Notes: a model not told the origin generated them from the sequence alone. A stretch of DNA of 64,000 nucleotides from Acinetobacter sp. ANC 4173 (GCF_004331255.1 NZ_SJOF01000003.1:62001-126000); one strand, 5' to 3'. Shown: positions 1-9,107, counted from the first letter of the stretch. Numbers and translations: made by a program.

Positions 1-392
1 CTTTACAACATTTTGATGTGATGATGCTGGAATGGGCTTACTCACGTAAACTGTTTGTGCATGTGTTGTTGACCAAGTCAGATAAAATGAACCGTGGTCC
101 TGCCAATCAAGCCTTATTAGACGTCAAACAACAATTGAAGAAAATGAAACTCGATTTCTCGATTCAATTGTTCTCTTCATTAAACAAACAAGGTTTAGAA
201 GAACTTGCTAGTGTTATGGGGGGTCGCCTGAATTTCACCCTTGAACAATCTGCTGAGTTTGACCTAGCGCTTATTCCTGAAGCGGAAGCAGATGATTTAG
301 CCGAAGACAGCATTGAAGATGATGAGAGCGAAGCTTTTGATGCTGAGGAAATTGCAGCAGATACCCCTGAGCAAGCACCGAAACAAGATTAA
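1..392 (+). CDS. engB: Ribosome biogenesis GTPase EngB (YihA/YsxC), 3' part only
   Basis: C-terminal part of a TRAFAC-class GTPase that assists 50S subunit assembly. The reading frame is open from base 3, so the true start, the P-loop and switch regions lie left of the window. Visible are the G4 base-specificity motif TKSDK and the G5-like SSL segment (IQLFSSLNKQG), in the spacing and context typical of EngB. After the G domain there is an unusually long acidic tail of about 45 residues rich in D, E and A (from roughly base 255). EngB proteins often end soon after the G domain, so this extension is lineage-specific and of unknown role. A hairpin terminator follows at 438-473. Confidence 0.9.
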   Translation, partial: LQHFDVMMLEWAYSRKLFVHVLLTKSDKMNRGPANQALLDVKQQLKKMKLDFSIQLFSSLNKQGLEELASVMGGRLNFTLEQSAEFDLALIPEAEADDLAEDSIEDDESEAFDAEEIAADTPEQAPKQD

Positions 393-437
393 GTGTGACT
401 CAACCCGATCAATTCTTCATGAATTGACATTGAAATG

Positions 438-473
438 TCCCGCATTGCTAAACACATTGCGGGATATTTTTTT
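438..473 (+). terminator. Rho-independent terminator of engB
   Basis: TCCCGCA (438-444) pairs with TGCGGGA (458-464) across a 13-nt loop and is followed by a T-rich run (TATTTTTTTC). Confidence 0.8.
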
Positions 474-514
474 CATACTGCCCTCAATGCGTCAAAAAAG
501 CTTGAGACCGTAGA

Positions 515-1459
515 ATGAAACTCTTACAACGCCTGAAAAAAACAAAAATTGGCTCTTCAATTCAATATCGCATTCAACCGCGCAAAGTGAAATTTGAATG
601 GCAAAACACCCCTGTAGATTGGGTTCCTCAACAGCCCTTTGTGAGTTATTTTATTAATGAAATTAATATGATTTTACCAGCAGGCGAGTTCTGGTTTTGC
701 CGTTTATATAATAAAGTCCTACCGCAAATTCAAGATGAAAAACTCAAACACGATGTGCAAGCCTTTATTCGTCAAGAAGCCATGCATGCACAAGCACACA
801 ACTCTGCCAACAAAGAATATTTACGCGAACGCCAAATCGACATTCAACGTAATCTAGATGTCATGGACTTCCTGTTTGGCAAATTATTGGCGGACCAACC
901 TTTAGGTTTGAATGTTCCAAAACCACTAGAACATCAATGGGACTTGTTCCGTTTAGGGATTGTTGCCACTGTTGAGCATATGACCTGTGTCTTGGGTAAA
1001 TATGCACTCTATAACACTGAGTGGCAAAAGCGTGGCGCAGATCCTGCCATGCTCGACTTGGTAAAATGGCATGGGGCTGAAGAAATTGAACACCGCACCG
1101 TCGCATTCGATTTGTACCGACATTTGGGTGGCGGCTATCTGGCGCGTTATTACCTCAGTGTTGTGGTGATTGCTGCGGTACTCGGATTGTGGGTTGATGG
1201 TACGGCACATATCATGCAGCAAGACCCACGCTTTAAATCGATCCGCCCTGCAATCTACAAACCTTGGGTTTGGCGTGAATGGTACGCAATTTCACAACGC
1301 GACAATCGCCTGTTACCCAACCCACTCTGGTTAATCTCGCAACAATTGGGCTATTTAATGCCGTGGTACGACCCTGTACATGAAGCCAAAACTGAAGATG
1401 CGATTGCTTACCTAAATCAATCGCCTGCGGCCTTGCGTGCCATGCTCAAAGTTGCCTAA
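515..1459 (+). CDS. Predicted metal-dependent hydrolase, PF10118/COG3687 family
   Basis: 314-residue soluble protein resembling the Metal_hydrol (PF10118, COG3687) family, whose members have a ferritin-like arrangement of metal ligands; no reaction is established for most of them. Two ligand-rich helices are visible: QEAMHAQAH near residues 88-96 and HGAEEIEHRTVAFD near residues 190-203, giving the Glu/His pattern expected of a di-metal centre. A hydrophobic stretch near 213-228 could be a membrane-associated helix. The ATG at 515 is the first in frame, with only a weak purine-rich stretch before it. It is monocistronic, with terminators on both sides. Function beyond family membership is not known. 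Confidence 0.75.
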   Translation: MKLLQRLKKTKIGSSIQYRIQPRKVKFEWQNTPVDWVPQQPFVSYFINEINMILPAGEFWFCRLYNKVLPQIQDEKLKHDVQAFIRQEAMHAQAHNSANKEYLRERQIDIQRNLDVMDFLFGKLLADQPLGLNVPKPLEHQWDLFRLGIVATVEHMTCVLGKYALYNTEWQKRGADPAMLDLVKWHGAEEIEHRTVAFDLYRHLGGGYLARYYLSVVVIAAVLGLWVDGTAHIMQQDPRFKSIRPAIYKPWVWREWYAISQRDNRLLPNPLWLISQQLGYLMPWYDPVHEAKTEDAIAYLNQSPAALRAMLKVA

Positions 1460-1483
1460 AACCCGAAAATATCCAAACACTAC

Positions 1484-1513
1484 AAAAAGCAGGCTGAATA
1501 GACCTGCTTTTTC
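1484..1513 (+). terminator. Rho-independent terminator
   Basis: AAAAAGCAGG, a 9-nt loop, then CCTGCTTTTT. It lies 25 bases after the hydrolase stop codon. Confidence 0.8.
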
Positions 1514-1554
1514 GCTCATTCTAAAACATCATATTTAGATGTTGAGCACTCGCC

Positions 1555-1974
1555 ATGCACGCCTATCTCAGTGTACTGACCCTTGCGGTTCATGATCTCC
1601 AAGCAGCGTTAGAATTTTACTGCCAAGGATTGGGTTTTAAAAGTGAGGAAATTATCGGTCAAGAATTTGAAAATGGCGCCGTGGCCTTTATTGAATTACA
1701 GTCTGGCTTAAAGCTGGCACTTTGGCCGCAACAGAGTTTAAGTCAAGATTCGGGCTTGGCTTTAACACCGTTCTGTCCGACTGGATTTTCGCTAGGACAC
1801 AATGTCGGTTCAGCAACCGAAGTCGATGCCATCATGGCACTCGCTAAAAAAGCTGGCGCAACCATCACCAAAACTGCACAAGCCACCTTTTACGGCGGCT
1901 ATGCAGGCTATTTTCAAGATCCAGATGGACATCTTTGGGAAATTGTCTGGAATCCTTGTTGGAAACAAAGCTAG
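1555..1974 (+). CDS. VOC-superfamily (glyoxalase/dioxygenase-like) protein
   Basis: 139-residue protein of the vicinal oxygen chelate fold. The N-terminal strand-helix module starts with LSVLTLAVHDLQAALEFY, and the second module ends with GGYAGYFQDPDGHLWEIVWN, the usual C-terminal VOC signature with the last metal-ligand Glu in WEIVW. The His normally found in the first strand is replaced here by the sequence TLAVHDL, so metal binding may differ. The substrate cannot be told from sequence. The gene is convergent with the symporter at 1971-3215; the two stop codons share the palindrome CTAG (1971-1974). Confidence 0.8.
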   Translation: MHAYLSVLTLAVHDLQAALEFYCQGLGFKSEEIIGQEFENGAVAFIELQSGLKLALWPQQSLSQDSGLALTPFCPTGFSLGHNVGSATEVDAIMALAKKAGATITKTAQATFYGGYAGYFQDPDGHLWEIVWNPCWKQS

Positions 1975-3215
1975 CTGTTTGGTTCCGTGACAGCTTCACG
2001 AGTATGACGATCAACCACCACACTAATCATCATATCGCCTTGCACGTTCACCACTGTTCGCACCGTATCCAGCAAGCGGTCGATTGGCAATAAAATCGCA
2101 ATCGCCTCTGCAGGCAAACCGACTGATTGCAAGACCATAATCATGGTGACCATTCCTGCACTTGGAATACCGGGCGCTCCCAAAGATGCAATCATTGCGG
2201 TTAAACAGACAATGATTTGTTGTGCCAGACTTAAGTCTAAACCAATTAAATTGGCCACAAATAAAGCAGCAGCAGCTTCATATAAAGCTGTGCCATCCAT
2301 GTTTAATTGCGTACCTAATGGAATCACAAAACCCACTGTGGCAGGACTGACCTTCAGATTTTCTTGTGCACATTTCATGGATAGCGGCATGGTGGCTGAA
2401 CTGGAACTGGTGGCAAATGCAGTAATCAACGCGGCTCGCGTACCTTTAAAGAACGTCACAGGATCCATCTTGCCAAAAATCCATAACAACAACGGCAACA
2501 CCACCGCACCATGAAAAATGGTGGTTCCTGTCACCACCACGGCAAATTCAGCTAAACGGCTGAGTACCGAAAGATCTTCTGTGGCAATCAGCTTGGCGAG
2601 TAATGCAAAAATCCCCAATGGCGCCAGTTTCATGACCCAACGAATCATCAGCATCATGATTTCAAAGAATTGTGCTGAAAGCTGACGCACCGCTTTAAAA
2701 CGCTCACCGCCATGTACCAATGCCACACCAATAAACAGTGCAAACACCACCACCGCCAAGACATTCCCTTCCGCAAAAGCTTTAAATGGATTAATCAAGG
2801 TATTCTGGATGAAATTGGTAAAGAACGAAGAAGGCGTTAAGGTATCTGGACTTTGGTATTGGTCAATCGCATTTTGAAATAAGGCAATGTCCACCCCCTT
2901 CCCGACGTCAAATAAATGTGCACACCCAATCCCTAAAATTAAGGCTAAAGTGGTGGTCGTGACACAGCATGCGACCGTGATTTTCCATACTTTCCCAAGT
3001 TGCCCACCTGCTTGTAAGTTGGACACTCCAACCACAATTGAGCTAAAAATGAGTGGAATTAACAGCATTTTCAGTAGACCAATGAAAATACTACTGATAA
3101 TGCCTAAGCCATATAAACTGGTGCTAAAGAAGCTACTCTGTGGGAACACACTGAGCAGAAAACCAAAAGTAATCCCCAGAATAGCAGCAATCAAGATTTG
3201 GGTATTTAAGCTCAT
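1971..3215 (-). CDS. Dicarboxylate/amino acid:cation symporter (DAACS, GltP/DctA type)
   Basis: Inner-membrane secondary transporter that takes up C4-dicarboxylates or acidic/neutral amino acids with protons or sodium. Family landmarks are the serine-rich re-entrant loop SSSSATMPLSM, the NMDGTALYEA motif of TM7 and the second hairpin GAPGIPSAGMVTM. I place the start at ATG 3215 (MSLNTQILIAAILG), giving about 414 residues, the usual family length. An upstream in-frame ATG at 3356 lies inside the tesB terminator and would add 47 residues without similarity to a signal or transmembrane segment. Substrate specificity (glutamate, serine/threonine or C4-dicarboxylate) cannot be fixed by eye. Confidence 0.88.
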   Translation of the reverse strand: MSLNTQILIAAILGITFGFLLSVFPQSSFFSTSLYGLGIISSIFIGLLKMLLIPLIFSSIVVGVSNLQAGGQLGKVWKITVACCVTTTTLALILGIGCAHLFDVGKGVDIALFQNAIDQYQSPDTLTPSSFFTNFIQNTLINPFKAFAEGNVLAVVVFALFIGVALVHGGERFKAVRQLSAQFFEIMMLMIRWVMKLAPLGIFALLAKLIATEDLSVLSRLAEFAVVVTGTTIFHGAVVLPLLLWIFGKMDPVTFFKGTRAALITAFATSSSSATMPLSMKCAQENLKVSPATVGFVIPLGTQLNMDGTALYEAAAALFVANLIGLDLSLAQQIIVCLTAMIASLGAPGIPSAGMVTMIMVLQSVGLPAEAIAILLPIDRLLDTVRTVVNVQGDMMISVVVDRHTREAVTEPNS

Positions 3216-3340
3216 ATCTACTGTAATTTTATCTTTTGAAGTCGCACCACTATGGCATACCTTATACGTGAAAATCGAATTTTTCTTGTTCAAAAATAGA
3301 TGATCAAACCCACTCAAAGCTTGGGATAATAGTGCAAAAT

Positions 3341-3370
3341 AAAAAAGCCTCATCACGATGAGGCTTTTTC
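3341..3370. terminator. Bidirectional Rho-independent terminator between tesB and symporter gene
   Basis: GCCTCATC-AC-GATGAGGC (3347-3364) with A6 before and T5 after. In the minus direction it lies 20 bases beyond the tesB stop and is followed by six T residues. Confidence 0.88.
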
Positions 3371-3383
3371 TAGTGTTTAAATC

Positions 3384-4256
3384 TTATTGGGTTTCAATTT
3401 CTCTGAGCCGAATCAAGCCTTCTTGGGTGGTACTACAAACCAACTCGCCATTTTGCCACATCCGTCCAAAATTCAGTCCACGCGAATTCGCACTCACAGT
3501 TGCCTCCATGTCATACAACATCCAGTCATCCACACGGAATGGCTTATGGAAATACATGGCATGGTCGATACTGGCACACTGCAAACTCGGAGATAACCAA
3601 CTCAAACCATGCGGACGTAATGCCGTGGTCATTAAAGTAAAGTCTGAATAAAATGCAGCAATGGCTTGATGCAGTGAAACCTCATCAATTTCTGGCGCAA
3701 TTGGGTTATGCGTACGAATGTAGTGTGCATAAGAAGGTGCAGCAGGTTGCGGTTGATACGGATTTGCTGGGTCGATCGGACGAATCTCCACATGACGGTC
3801 ACGCATAAAACTGGCACGAACATTTTCAGGTACAAATTCAACCATCATTTGTTTCAATTCAGCTTCCGATTTCACTTGCAGCGGTGCTGGATAATCAGGC
3901 TCCTGAATCTGATAATTCAAGCCTTCTTCTGGGTCTGCAAAAGAAACCATCGCGGTAAAAATGGTGCGTCCATGCTGAATGGCACGTACTTGACGACTGA
4001 CAAAACTTTTTCCATCTCTTAAACGGTCAACTTCATAAATAATGGGTGCATTCACATCCCCCCCGAAGAGAAAATAAGCATGTAAGGAATGAGCGGGGCG
4101 ATCTGCCGTGTAAGATGCAGCACGTAAAGCCTGCCCCAAAACCTGCCCACCAAAAACACGCTTACCTACCAAATTACGACTTTGACCGCGAAAAATATTC
4201 TCTTCGATTTTTTCAAGGCTAAGCAGTTCAACCAATTCTTGAGTTAAGGCATTCAT
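3384..4256 (-). CDS. tesB: Acyl-CoA thioesterase II
   Basis: 290-residue double-hotdog thioesterase that hydrolyses medium- and long-chain acyl-CoA to free fatty acid and CoA in the cytoplasm. The N-terminal hotdog includes the TesB signature RNLVGKRVFGGQVLGQAL and SFVSRQVRAIQ. The C-terminal hotdog has the LSPSLQCASIDHAMYFHKPFRVDDWMLY region with the family catalytic Asp, and later SRGLNFGRMWQ with the Gln-containing segment. Length matches Escherichia coli TesB (286). The gene is transcribed away from plsB, and the spacer holds a perfect 16-bp palindrome (4313-4328) that could be an operator. Its terminator follows directly. Confidence 0.92.
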   Translation of the reverse strand: MNALTQELVELLSLEKIEENIFRGQSRNLVGKRVFGGQVLGQALRAASYTADRPAHSLHAYFLFGGDVNAPIIYEVDRLRDGKSFVSRQVRAIQHGRTIFTAMVSFADPEEGLNYQIQEPDYPAPLQVKSEAELKQMMVEFVPENVRASFMRDRHVEIRPIDPANPYQPQPAAPSYAHYIRTHNPIAPEIDEVSLHQAIAAFYSDFTLMTTALRPHGLSWLSPSLQCASIDHAMYFHKPFRVDDWMLYDMEATVSANSRGLNFGRMWQNGELVCSTTQEGLIRLREIETQ

Positions 4257-4312
4257 AGCAGACCCGTTTTAAATTTTAGACACACCCGTGTTGGTGTTGA
4301 TTAGAAAGACCA

Positions 4313-4328
4313 TAGAGCGCTCGCTCTA
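4313..4328. promoter_or_regulatory. Perfect palindrome in the tesB-plsB divergent spacer (candidate operator)
   Basis: TAGAGCG-CT-CGCTCTA, 7-bp arms, 57 bases upstream of the tesB start and 219 bases upstream of plsB. Symmetry and length fit a TetR-type dimer site, but no regulator is identified. Confidence 0.4.
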
Positions 4329-4546
4329 AAACTATATTACCTAAATGTTGACCGTTCCCCTAGAGATTAATTGACTGTACTGTCACTGTAATTTTCAAAT
4401 TTAATTGCTAAAAATATGTGGTTTAAGGCTAGAATCTTGGCATAAGCAGTGAATTTATCAGAAAATGACCTCTGGTTTTTGATTACAATTACACAGAATA
4501 ATTCCCCCTTCACATTTTGGGGCTTCGTACCGTATTAGGAGTATTT

Positions 4547-7129
4547 ATGTCCAAGCGTGGCTTTGGTCAAATGTATCGCCAGCTTTCCAGCAAGCTGCTT
4601 GACCTTGTGGTAACCCCTCATATTTTGGGTGAAGTACCCAGCAACCCGACCACTCCAACAACCAGCGAAGACCCAAATGTTGCCAGCACGCCCAGCAAAA
4701 AAGTGGTGTGTTACGTCTTACAAAATTATTCGCGTAGTAATGCCTTGGTGGTCGATGGTGAAACCCGTCGTTTAAAACTACCTGCCGCATTAGACTCACT
4801 ATTGATCGGTGAACATAAAGAAAAAGCCTCAATCTTATTCTTGCAACATCATGATGAGCAGAACTTACTGAGTCCACCACCCAATACGTTCCCCCCTCGT
4901 CTATTACGCTTCATTGACTTACTCGAAAAGCATCCAGACTTAGACATTGAACTGGTACCTGTAACGGTGCTGTGGGGTCGTTCACCAGATAAAGAAGACT
5001 CTTGGTTTAAACTGTTATTTACCGATACATGGGCAACACCAAGCCGTGTGAAACAAATGGTGAATATTGGCTTGCATGGACGTGAATCTTATCTGGAATT
5101 CCACGAAGCTCAGTCTTTACGTGACCTGATTCAGTATGCCAAAACCACCCATCCAAATTTATCGCCTGCCACGTATATTATTAGCAGCTTAAATAACTAT
5201 ATGGATGCGCAGCGTGAAGTGGTGCTGGGTCCTGATTTGTCAGACCGTCGTAACGTCATGCACAGCCTGATTAAGGCAAAAGATGTACAAGATGCCATTC
5301 GTCGTGAAAGTATTCGCAGCAAAATCAGCATGTTAGAAGCAGAACGTCGTGCCGTTAGCTATTTAAATGAAATTGTCTCGGACTATTCATCTTCTGCGGT
5401 ACGTTTTGCCGATATGGCGCTGACGCGTTTATGGACGCAGCTCTATGATGGCGTTGAAGTGCATAACTTCAGCACCGTGCGTGAACTGGCGAAAGAATAC
5501 GAAATTATTTATACCCCATGTCACCGTAGTCATATCGACTACCTGTTATTGTCTTATGTCATTTATAAACGTGGTTTGATGGTGCCGTACATTGCGGCGG
5601 GCGATAACCTGAATATGCCATTTGTGGGTCAATTATTGCGTGGAGGCGGTGCGTTCTTTATTCGCCGGACTTTCCGTGGTAATGGCTTATACACTACCGT
5701 TTTTAAAGAATATTTATACAGCATTCTGTCACGTAACACGCCTTTGGAATACTTCATTGAAGGGGGGCGTTCACGTACCGGTCGTCTATTGCCCGCAAAA
5801 ACAGGCATGCTCTCCATGACTGTACATAGCCATCTTCGTGGACGTGCTAAACCGATTGTGTTTGTTCCCACCTATATAGGCTATGAACGCCTGATGGAAG
5901 GTTCAACCTATGTCGGTGAAATGCAAGGCAAACCGAAAGAAGCAGAATCAGTCCTTGGGATTGTGAAAACCCTGCGCAAAATTGAACGCATCTTCGGTAA
6001 AGTACATGTGAACTTTGGTGAACCTGTATTCCTGGATGACAAACTTAAAGCCTTTGGCGCGGATCAAATTCGCATTGAGAAAAATGACGATCCAATTCCA
6101 AATGAAGTTTCTGATGCGGTGAACAGTGCTGCACACACCATTTTGGAAAACATCAACCGTGCTGTGGTGATTAACCCTGTATCTTTGTTGTCTTTAATTT
6201 TATTGGCGACACCAAAACATACACTGGATGAAGAACTGTGCATTAAACAGTTAGATGCTTATCGCAATTTGCTGACTGCACTACCTTATGATGAGCGCAC
6301 GCAAGTCACACCTCTTTCAGGCAAAGAAATTATTGCTTACGGTTTAAAACTCAAACTGATTAAGCGCGTGAAGCATGTTCTTGGCGATATTATCGCGATT
6401 GAAGACAATCAAGCCGTGTTACTCACCTACTTCCGTAATAACATTGTGCATGCTTTTGTCTTACCATCTTTGATTGCGGCCTTGGTTGAACATAACGGTA
6501 CCATCAAGCGTCACGACTTATGTAACGTGATTCGTACCCTATATCCATTCTTGAAAGCGGAGTTGTTCCTGAAATGGGATGATGAAAGCTTAAAAGTGCA
6601 GATCGCTGCTTATGCAGATGCTTTAATCAGTGCAAAACTGATCACTGAAGATGCAGATGGGCACTTGATTTCTCCTGCACCAAATACTGAAGAACATAAT
6701 CAGTTGTTAGTCCTTGCAGGTCCTGTGATGCAGAGCCTAGAGCGCTATTACATGACCTTAGCCCTGATTACACAGCGTGGTTCTGGCAACATCTCGACGC
6801 GTCAAGTGGAAGAATTGAGCCATTTGGTGGGTCAGCGCTTATCTGTACTGTATGAGTTCAATTCGCCAGAGTTCTTTGATAAAGCCCTATTCCAAGGTTT
6901 TATTCGTGTACTGACTCAGCAGGGTTATATCAGTACCAATGCCGAAGGTTCGATTGTGTTTGACAGCAACTTTAGTAATATTGCTGCCAATGCCAATTTG
7001 GTACTGGATGATGTGACTTTACAAATGTTGCAACACATTACCACCTTTAGCGATGAAGAGTTGAAACAGGTGTTAGATGCGGTTGCGGCTCAGCAAGCGA
7101 AACGTCGTTTGAAGCGTAAGAAGAAGTAG
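4547..7129 (+). CDS. plsB: Glycerol-3-phosphate acyltransferase PlsB
   Basis: 860-residue membrane-associated enzyme that transfers an acyl group from acyl-CoA or acyl-ACP to sn-glycerol-3-phosphate, the first step of phospholipid synthesis. All four acyltransferase motifs are present: HRSHID (near residue 326, catalytic His and Asp), GGGAFFIRR, FIEGGRSRTGR and the VFVPTYIGYE block. The start at 4547 is chosen because TAGGAG (4536-4541) sits at proper distance; an upstream in-frame start at 4517 lacks such a site. The C-terminus is strongly basic (KRRLKRKKK). It is transcribed alone, divergent from tesB, which acts on the same acyl-CoA pool. Confidence 0.96.
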   Translation: MSKRGFGQMYRQLSSKLLDLVVTPHILGEVPSNPTTPTTSEDPNVASTPSKKVVCYVLQNYSRSNALVVDGETRRLKLPAALDSLLIGEHKEKASILFLQHHDEQNLLSPPPNTFPPRLLRFIDLLEKHPDLDIELVPVTVLWGRSPDKEDSWFKLLFTDTWATPSRVKQMVNIGLHGRESYLEFHEAQSLRDLIQYAKTTHPNLSPATYIISSLNNYMDAQREVVLGPDLSDRRNVMHSLIKAKDVQDAIRRESIRSKISMLEAERRAVSYLNEIVSDYSSSAVRFADMALTRLWTQLYDGVEVHNFSTVRELAKEYEIIYTPCHRSHIDYLLLSYVIYKRGLMVPYIAAGDNLNMPFVGQLLRGGGAFFIRRTFRGNGLYTTVFKEYLYSILSRNTPLEYFIEGGRSRTGRLLPAKTGMLSMTVHSHLRGRAKPIVFVPTYIGYERLMEGSTYVGEMQGKPKEAESVLGIVKTLRKIERIFGKVHVNFGEPVFLDDKLKAFGADQIRIEKNDDPIPNEVSDAVNSAAHTILENINRAVVINPVSLLSLILLATPKHTLDEELCIKQLDAYRNLLTALPYDERTQVTPLSGKEIIAYGLKLKLIKRVKHVLGDIIAIEDNQAVLLTYFRNNIVHAFVLPSLIAALVEHNGTIKRHDLCNVIRTLYPFLKAELFLKWDDESLKVQIAAYADALISAKLITEDADGHLISPAPNTEEHNQLLVLAGPVMQSLERYYMTLALITQRGSGNISTRQVEELSHLVGQRLSVLYEFNSPEFFDKALFQGFIRVLTQQGYISTNAEGSIVFDSNFSNIAANANLVLDDVTLQMLQHITTFSDEELKQVLDAVAAQQAKRRLKRKKK

Positions 7130-7137
7130 TTTTGAAA

Positions 7138-7172
7138 AGCATAGGTATCTACAATTGGTGGATACCTATGCT
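7138..7172 (+). terminator. Strong hairpin after plsB, without T-tract
   Basis: AGCATAGGTATC (7138-7149) pairs perfectly with GATACCTATGCT (7161-7172) around an 11-nt loop. No T run follows, so it may protect the 3' end rather than terminate alone. Confidence 0.5.
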
Positions 7173-7356
7173 GTATGTATAACAATAAAGTTTTGTCAAT
7201 TTCGTATAATCACCATTATGTTAAATGATTATATTTTATACGATTGAACCATTTAAAGAATCAAAGTTTAATTAGGAAAGAGTATCTTCATTTTTTAAGT
7301 AAAATTAAGGCTAAGATAATTCTTTATTTATGTTTTTCTCGTAATATTTTAAGAAT

Positions 7357-8076
7357 ATGAAAATTATTGATTTACAACGCATCCTATACCCTATGTCAAC
7401 ATGTTTAAAAACTGTGAGAGATGATTATTTCTATTTTGGGTATTCATTTGATTTAGCTATTTCTATTAAAAAAATATCAGATGAAAAATGGGAACTTAAT
7501 ACATATGAAAGAAGCGTGCTTACGAACCAAGAAGTCTATTCAAATGAATATATTAGTTGTCTAAAGTTTTTATATCACATTAACGTTGTTTCAACGGATG
7601 ATCCTAATATTATGAAACTTATAGATTATTCTGAAAATTGGGAGTTATTTGAAAAAAATAATGGTTTCTATTTTTGTATACAAAGTTCAAAACCTTATCT
7701 TTATAGAACGTTTTCAATAATTTTAAATTCTGAAGAACTTGAAAAATATAGATTACAAGGTCGGAAGTTTCTATCTTTATTGCAATTTGAAATTGATGCC
7801 AGTATCCCAACCAAAACATCATCAAACTATCACAATAGGAAAGTTAACGATGACCTAGAAAAAGAATTATATTATGCATCTTCAGATGAGTATGATTTAA
7901 GAGTTAATTATGAAGACAATTCTAATTTAATCGGCAATTATGAAGCGTCTAAAAATCATTCTCCAGAGTTATGGCAGGAGCCACACAAAAATGGAGCTAA
8001 AATAATTATAACTATTTTAGGCTTAATTCTTCTTTTTTATATAATATTTTTTGGTTCTTTCGCATTAAGAAATTAA
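7357..8076 (+). CDS. Unknown protein with C-terminal membrane anchor, AT-rich gene
   Basis: 239 residues, family not recognised. The body is polar, rich in Asn, Tyr, Ser, Glu and Lys. A single hydrophobic segment (about residues 212-234, AKIIITILGLILLFYIIFF) lies at the very C-terminus and is followed by only a few residues, so the protein is probably tail-anchored with the bulk in the cytoplasm. There is no signal peptide. Base composition is much more AT-rich than in both neighbours, with A/T-ending codons, which suggests recent acquisition. Flanking hairpins at 7138-7172 and 8155-8181 isolate it from plsB and the SDR gene. The upstream ribosome site (AAGA) is weak. Coding potential is supported by a long uninterrupted frame in AT-rich DNA. 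Confidence 0.7.
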   Translation: MKIIDLQRILYPMSTCLKTVRDDYFYFGYSFDLAISIKKISDEKWELNTYERSVLTNQEVYSNEYISCLKFLYHINVVSTDDPNIMKLIDYSENWELFEKNNGFYFCIQSSKPYLYRTFSIILNSEELEKYRLQGRKFLSLLQFEIDASIPTKTSSNYHNRKVNDDLEKELYYASSDEYDLRVNYEDNSNLIGNYEASKNHSPELWQEPHKNGAKIIITILGLILLFYIIFFGSFALRN

Positions 8077-8150
8077 AATTTCCTAAAATTAACATAATGC
8101 ACGTTATGCGAAATTTTTTTAATTTACCTTTAAAAACAATAATTTGAATA

Positions 8151-8188
8151 AAAACATTCTAGCAATCAACTTGCTAGAATGCTTTTTA
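8151..8188. terminator. Rho-independent terminator after the AT-rich gene
   Basis: CATTCTAGCAA (8155-8165), 5-nt loop, TTGCTAGAATG (8171-8181), then CTTTTTAT; preceded by AAAA so it can also serve the minus strand. Confidence 0.85.
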
Positions 8189-8264
8189 TATTATTTTTCA
8201 TGTTCCCCGACTATTTTCTAGTCACTGTTTCACATCTTTCACTCGACAAAGTACAAAATATTAT

Positions 8265-9074
8265 TCACTCACTCTTTGCTAACAATGCCGAATAATCCTC
8301 AAAACAATTTGGATGCTGTAATTCAAAATCCATCTGCTGCATATTAGAAGCATAAATTCGCTTACCTGATATCACTTCGCTTTCCAAAACTAAAACTGGC
8401 AGCGCCAACTGCTGCTGAAACCACTGAATAATTTCATGCAAAGGAATAGGCTGATTATTCGTAACAATATAGGAACTTTCAGGATGTTCCACGTGAATCA
8501 AATGCGCCAGAAAACGGGCTAAATCTTCAATATGAATACGATTGCTATAATGAATATTCGGATACGTCGAAGTCTGCTGTGCCATCCTCACCATACGTGC
8601 CACAGAAGCTCCGTAAATGCCTGTCGGTCGAATAATGATGCTTTGCTCAGGATACGCAGCCTGCCACAATAACTCCATCTGCCGAAGAATCTCACCTTGT
8701 GCATCGATTGGCTTAGGCACACTAGCATCATCAATTCGCTCCCCTGCCTGTTCGCCATACACTCGCGTCGAAGACACTATGATGACTTTTTTTACAGGAT
8801 GAACTTGTAAGGCCTTCTGCATTGCAGGAATGGCATCAACAAAAGTCGCTTGATAGCCTTCAGGCGTGCTCGATGCCGGAGATAACAATACATAGACGAT
8901 ATCGACAGGGGCAATCTGACTCAAATCAAGTTGATGAATATCTTGAATGAAATGCGTGGCAAAATCCTGCGGTTTGGCAGTACGACTAATTGTGGTAATT
9001 TGGTGGCCTTGTTGAAATAATTGTTTAGCAACCCGTTGAGATGTTTTACCATAACCTATAAATAAAATATGCAT
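8265..9074 (-). CDS. NAD(P)-binding SDR/epimerase-like protein (YeeZ type)
   Basis: 269-residue atypical/extended short-chain dehydrogenase-like protein. The N-terminus has a Rossmann fold glycine motif, FIGYGKTSQRVA, followed by the basic ISRTAKP segment. VSSTRVYGE places the Ser/Tyr pair of the active site, and IRPTGIYG is the usual epimerase follow-on motif. It resembles the YeeZ/NAD-dependent epimerase group, whose substrates are not known. It diverges from recG, with only 33 bases between the two start codons, so their promoters must overlap each other's coding starts or lie within that gap. Confidence 0.8.
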   Translation of the reverse strand: MHILFIGYGKTSQRVAKQLFQQGHQITTISRTAKPQDFATHFIQDIHQLDLSQIAPVDIVYVLLSPASSTPEGYQATFVDAIPAMQKALQVHPVKKVIIVSSTRVYGEQAGERIDDASVPKPIDAQGEILRQMELLWQAAYPEQSIIIRPTGIYGASVARMVRMAQQTSTYPNIHYSNRIHIEDLARFLAHLIHVEHPESSYIVTNNQPIPLHEIIQWFQQQLALPVLVLESEVISGKRIYASNMQQMDFELQHPNCFEDYSALLAKSE

Positions 9075-9107
9075 TTAGCACCTAATGAGCACTTTAGTTG
9101 AGGGGAC

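Noticed and set aside
2887..3303. Plus-strand open frame of 138 residues within the symporter gene.
   Set aside because: Antisense to conserved membrane helices, improbable composition.
3216..3356. Upstream extension of the symporter to 3356.
   Set aside because: Its start would lie inside the tesB terminator hairpin, and the extra residues do not resemble family N-termini.
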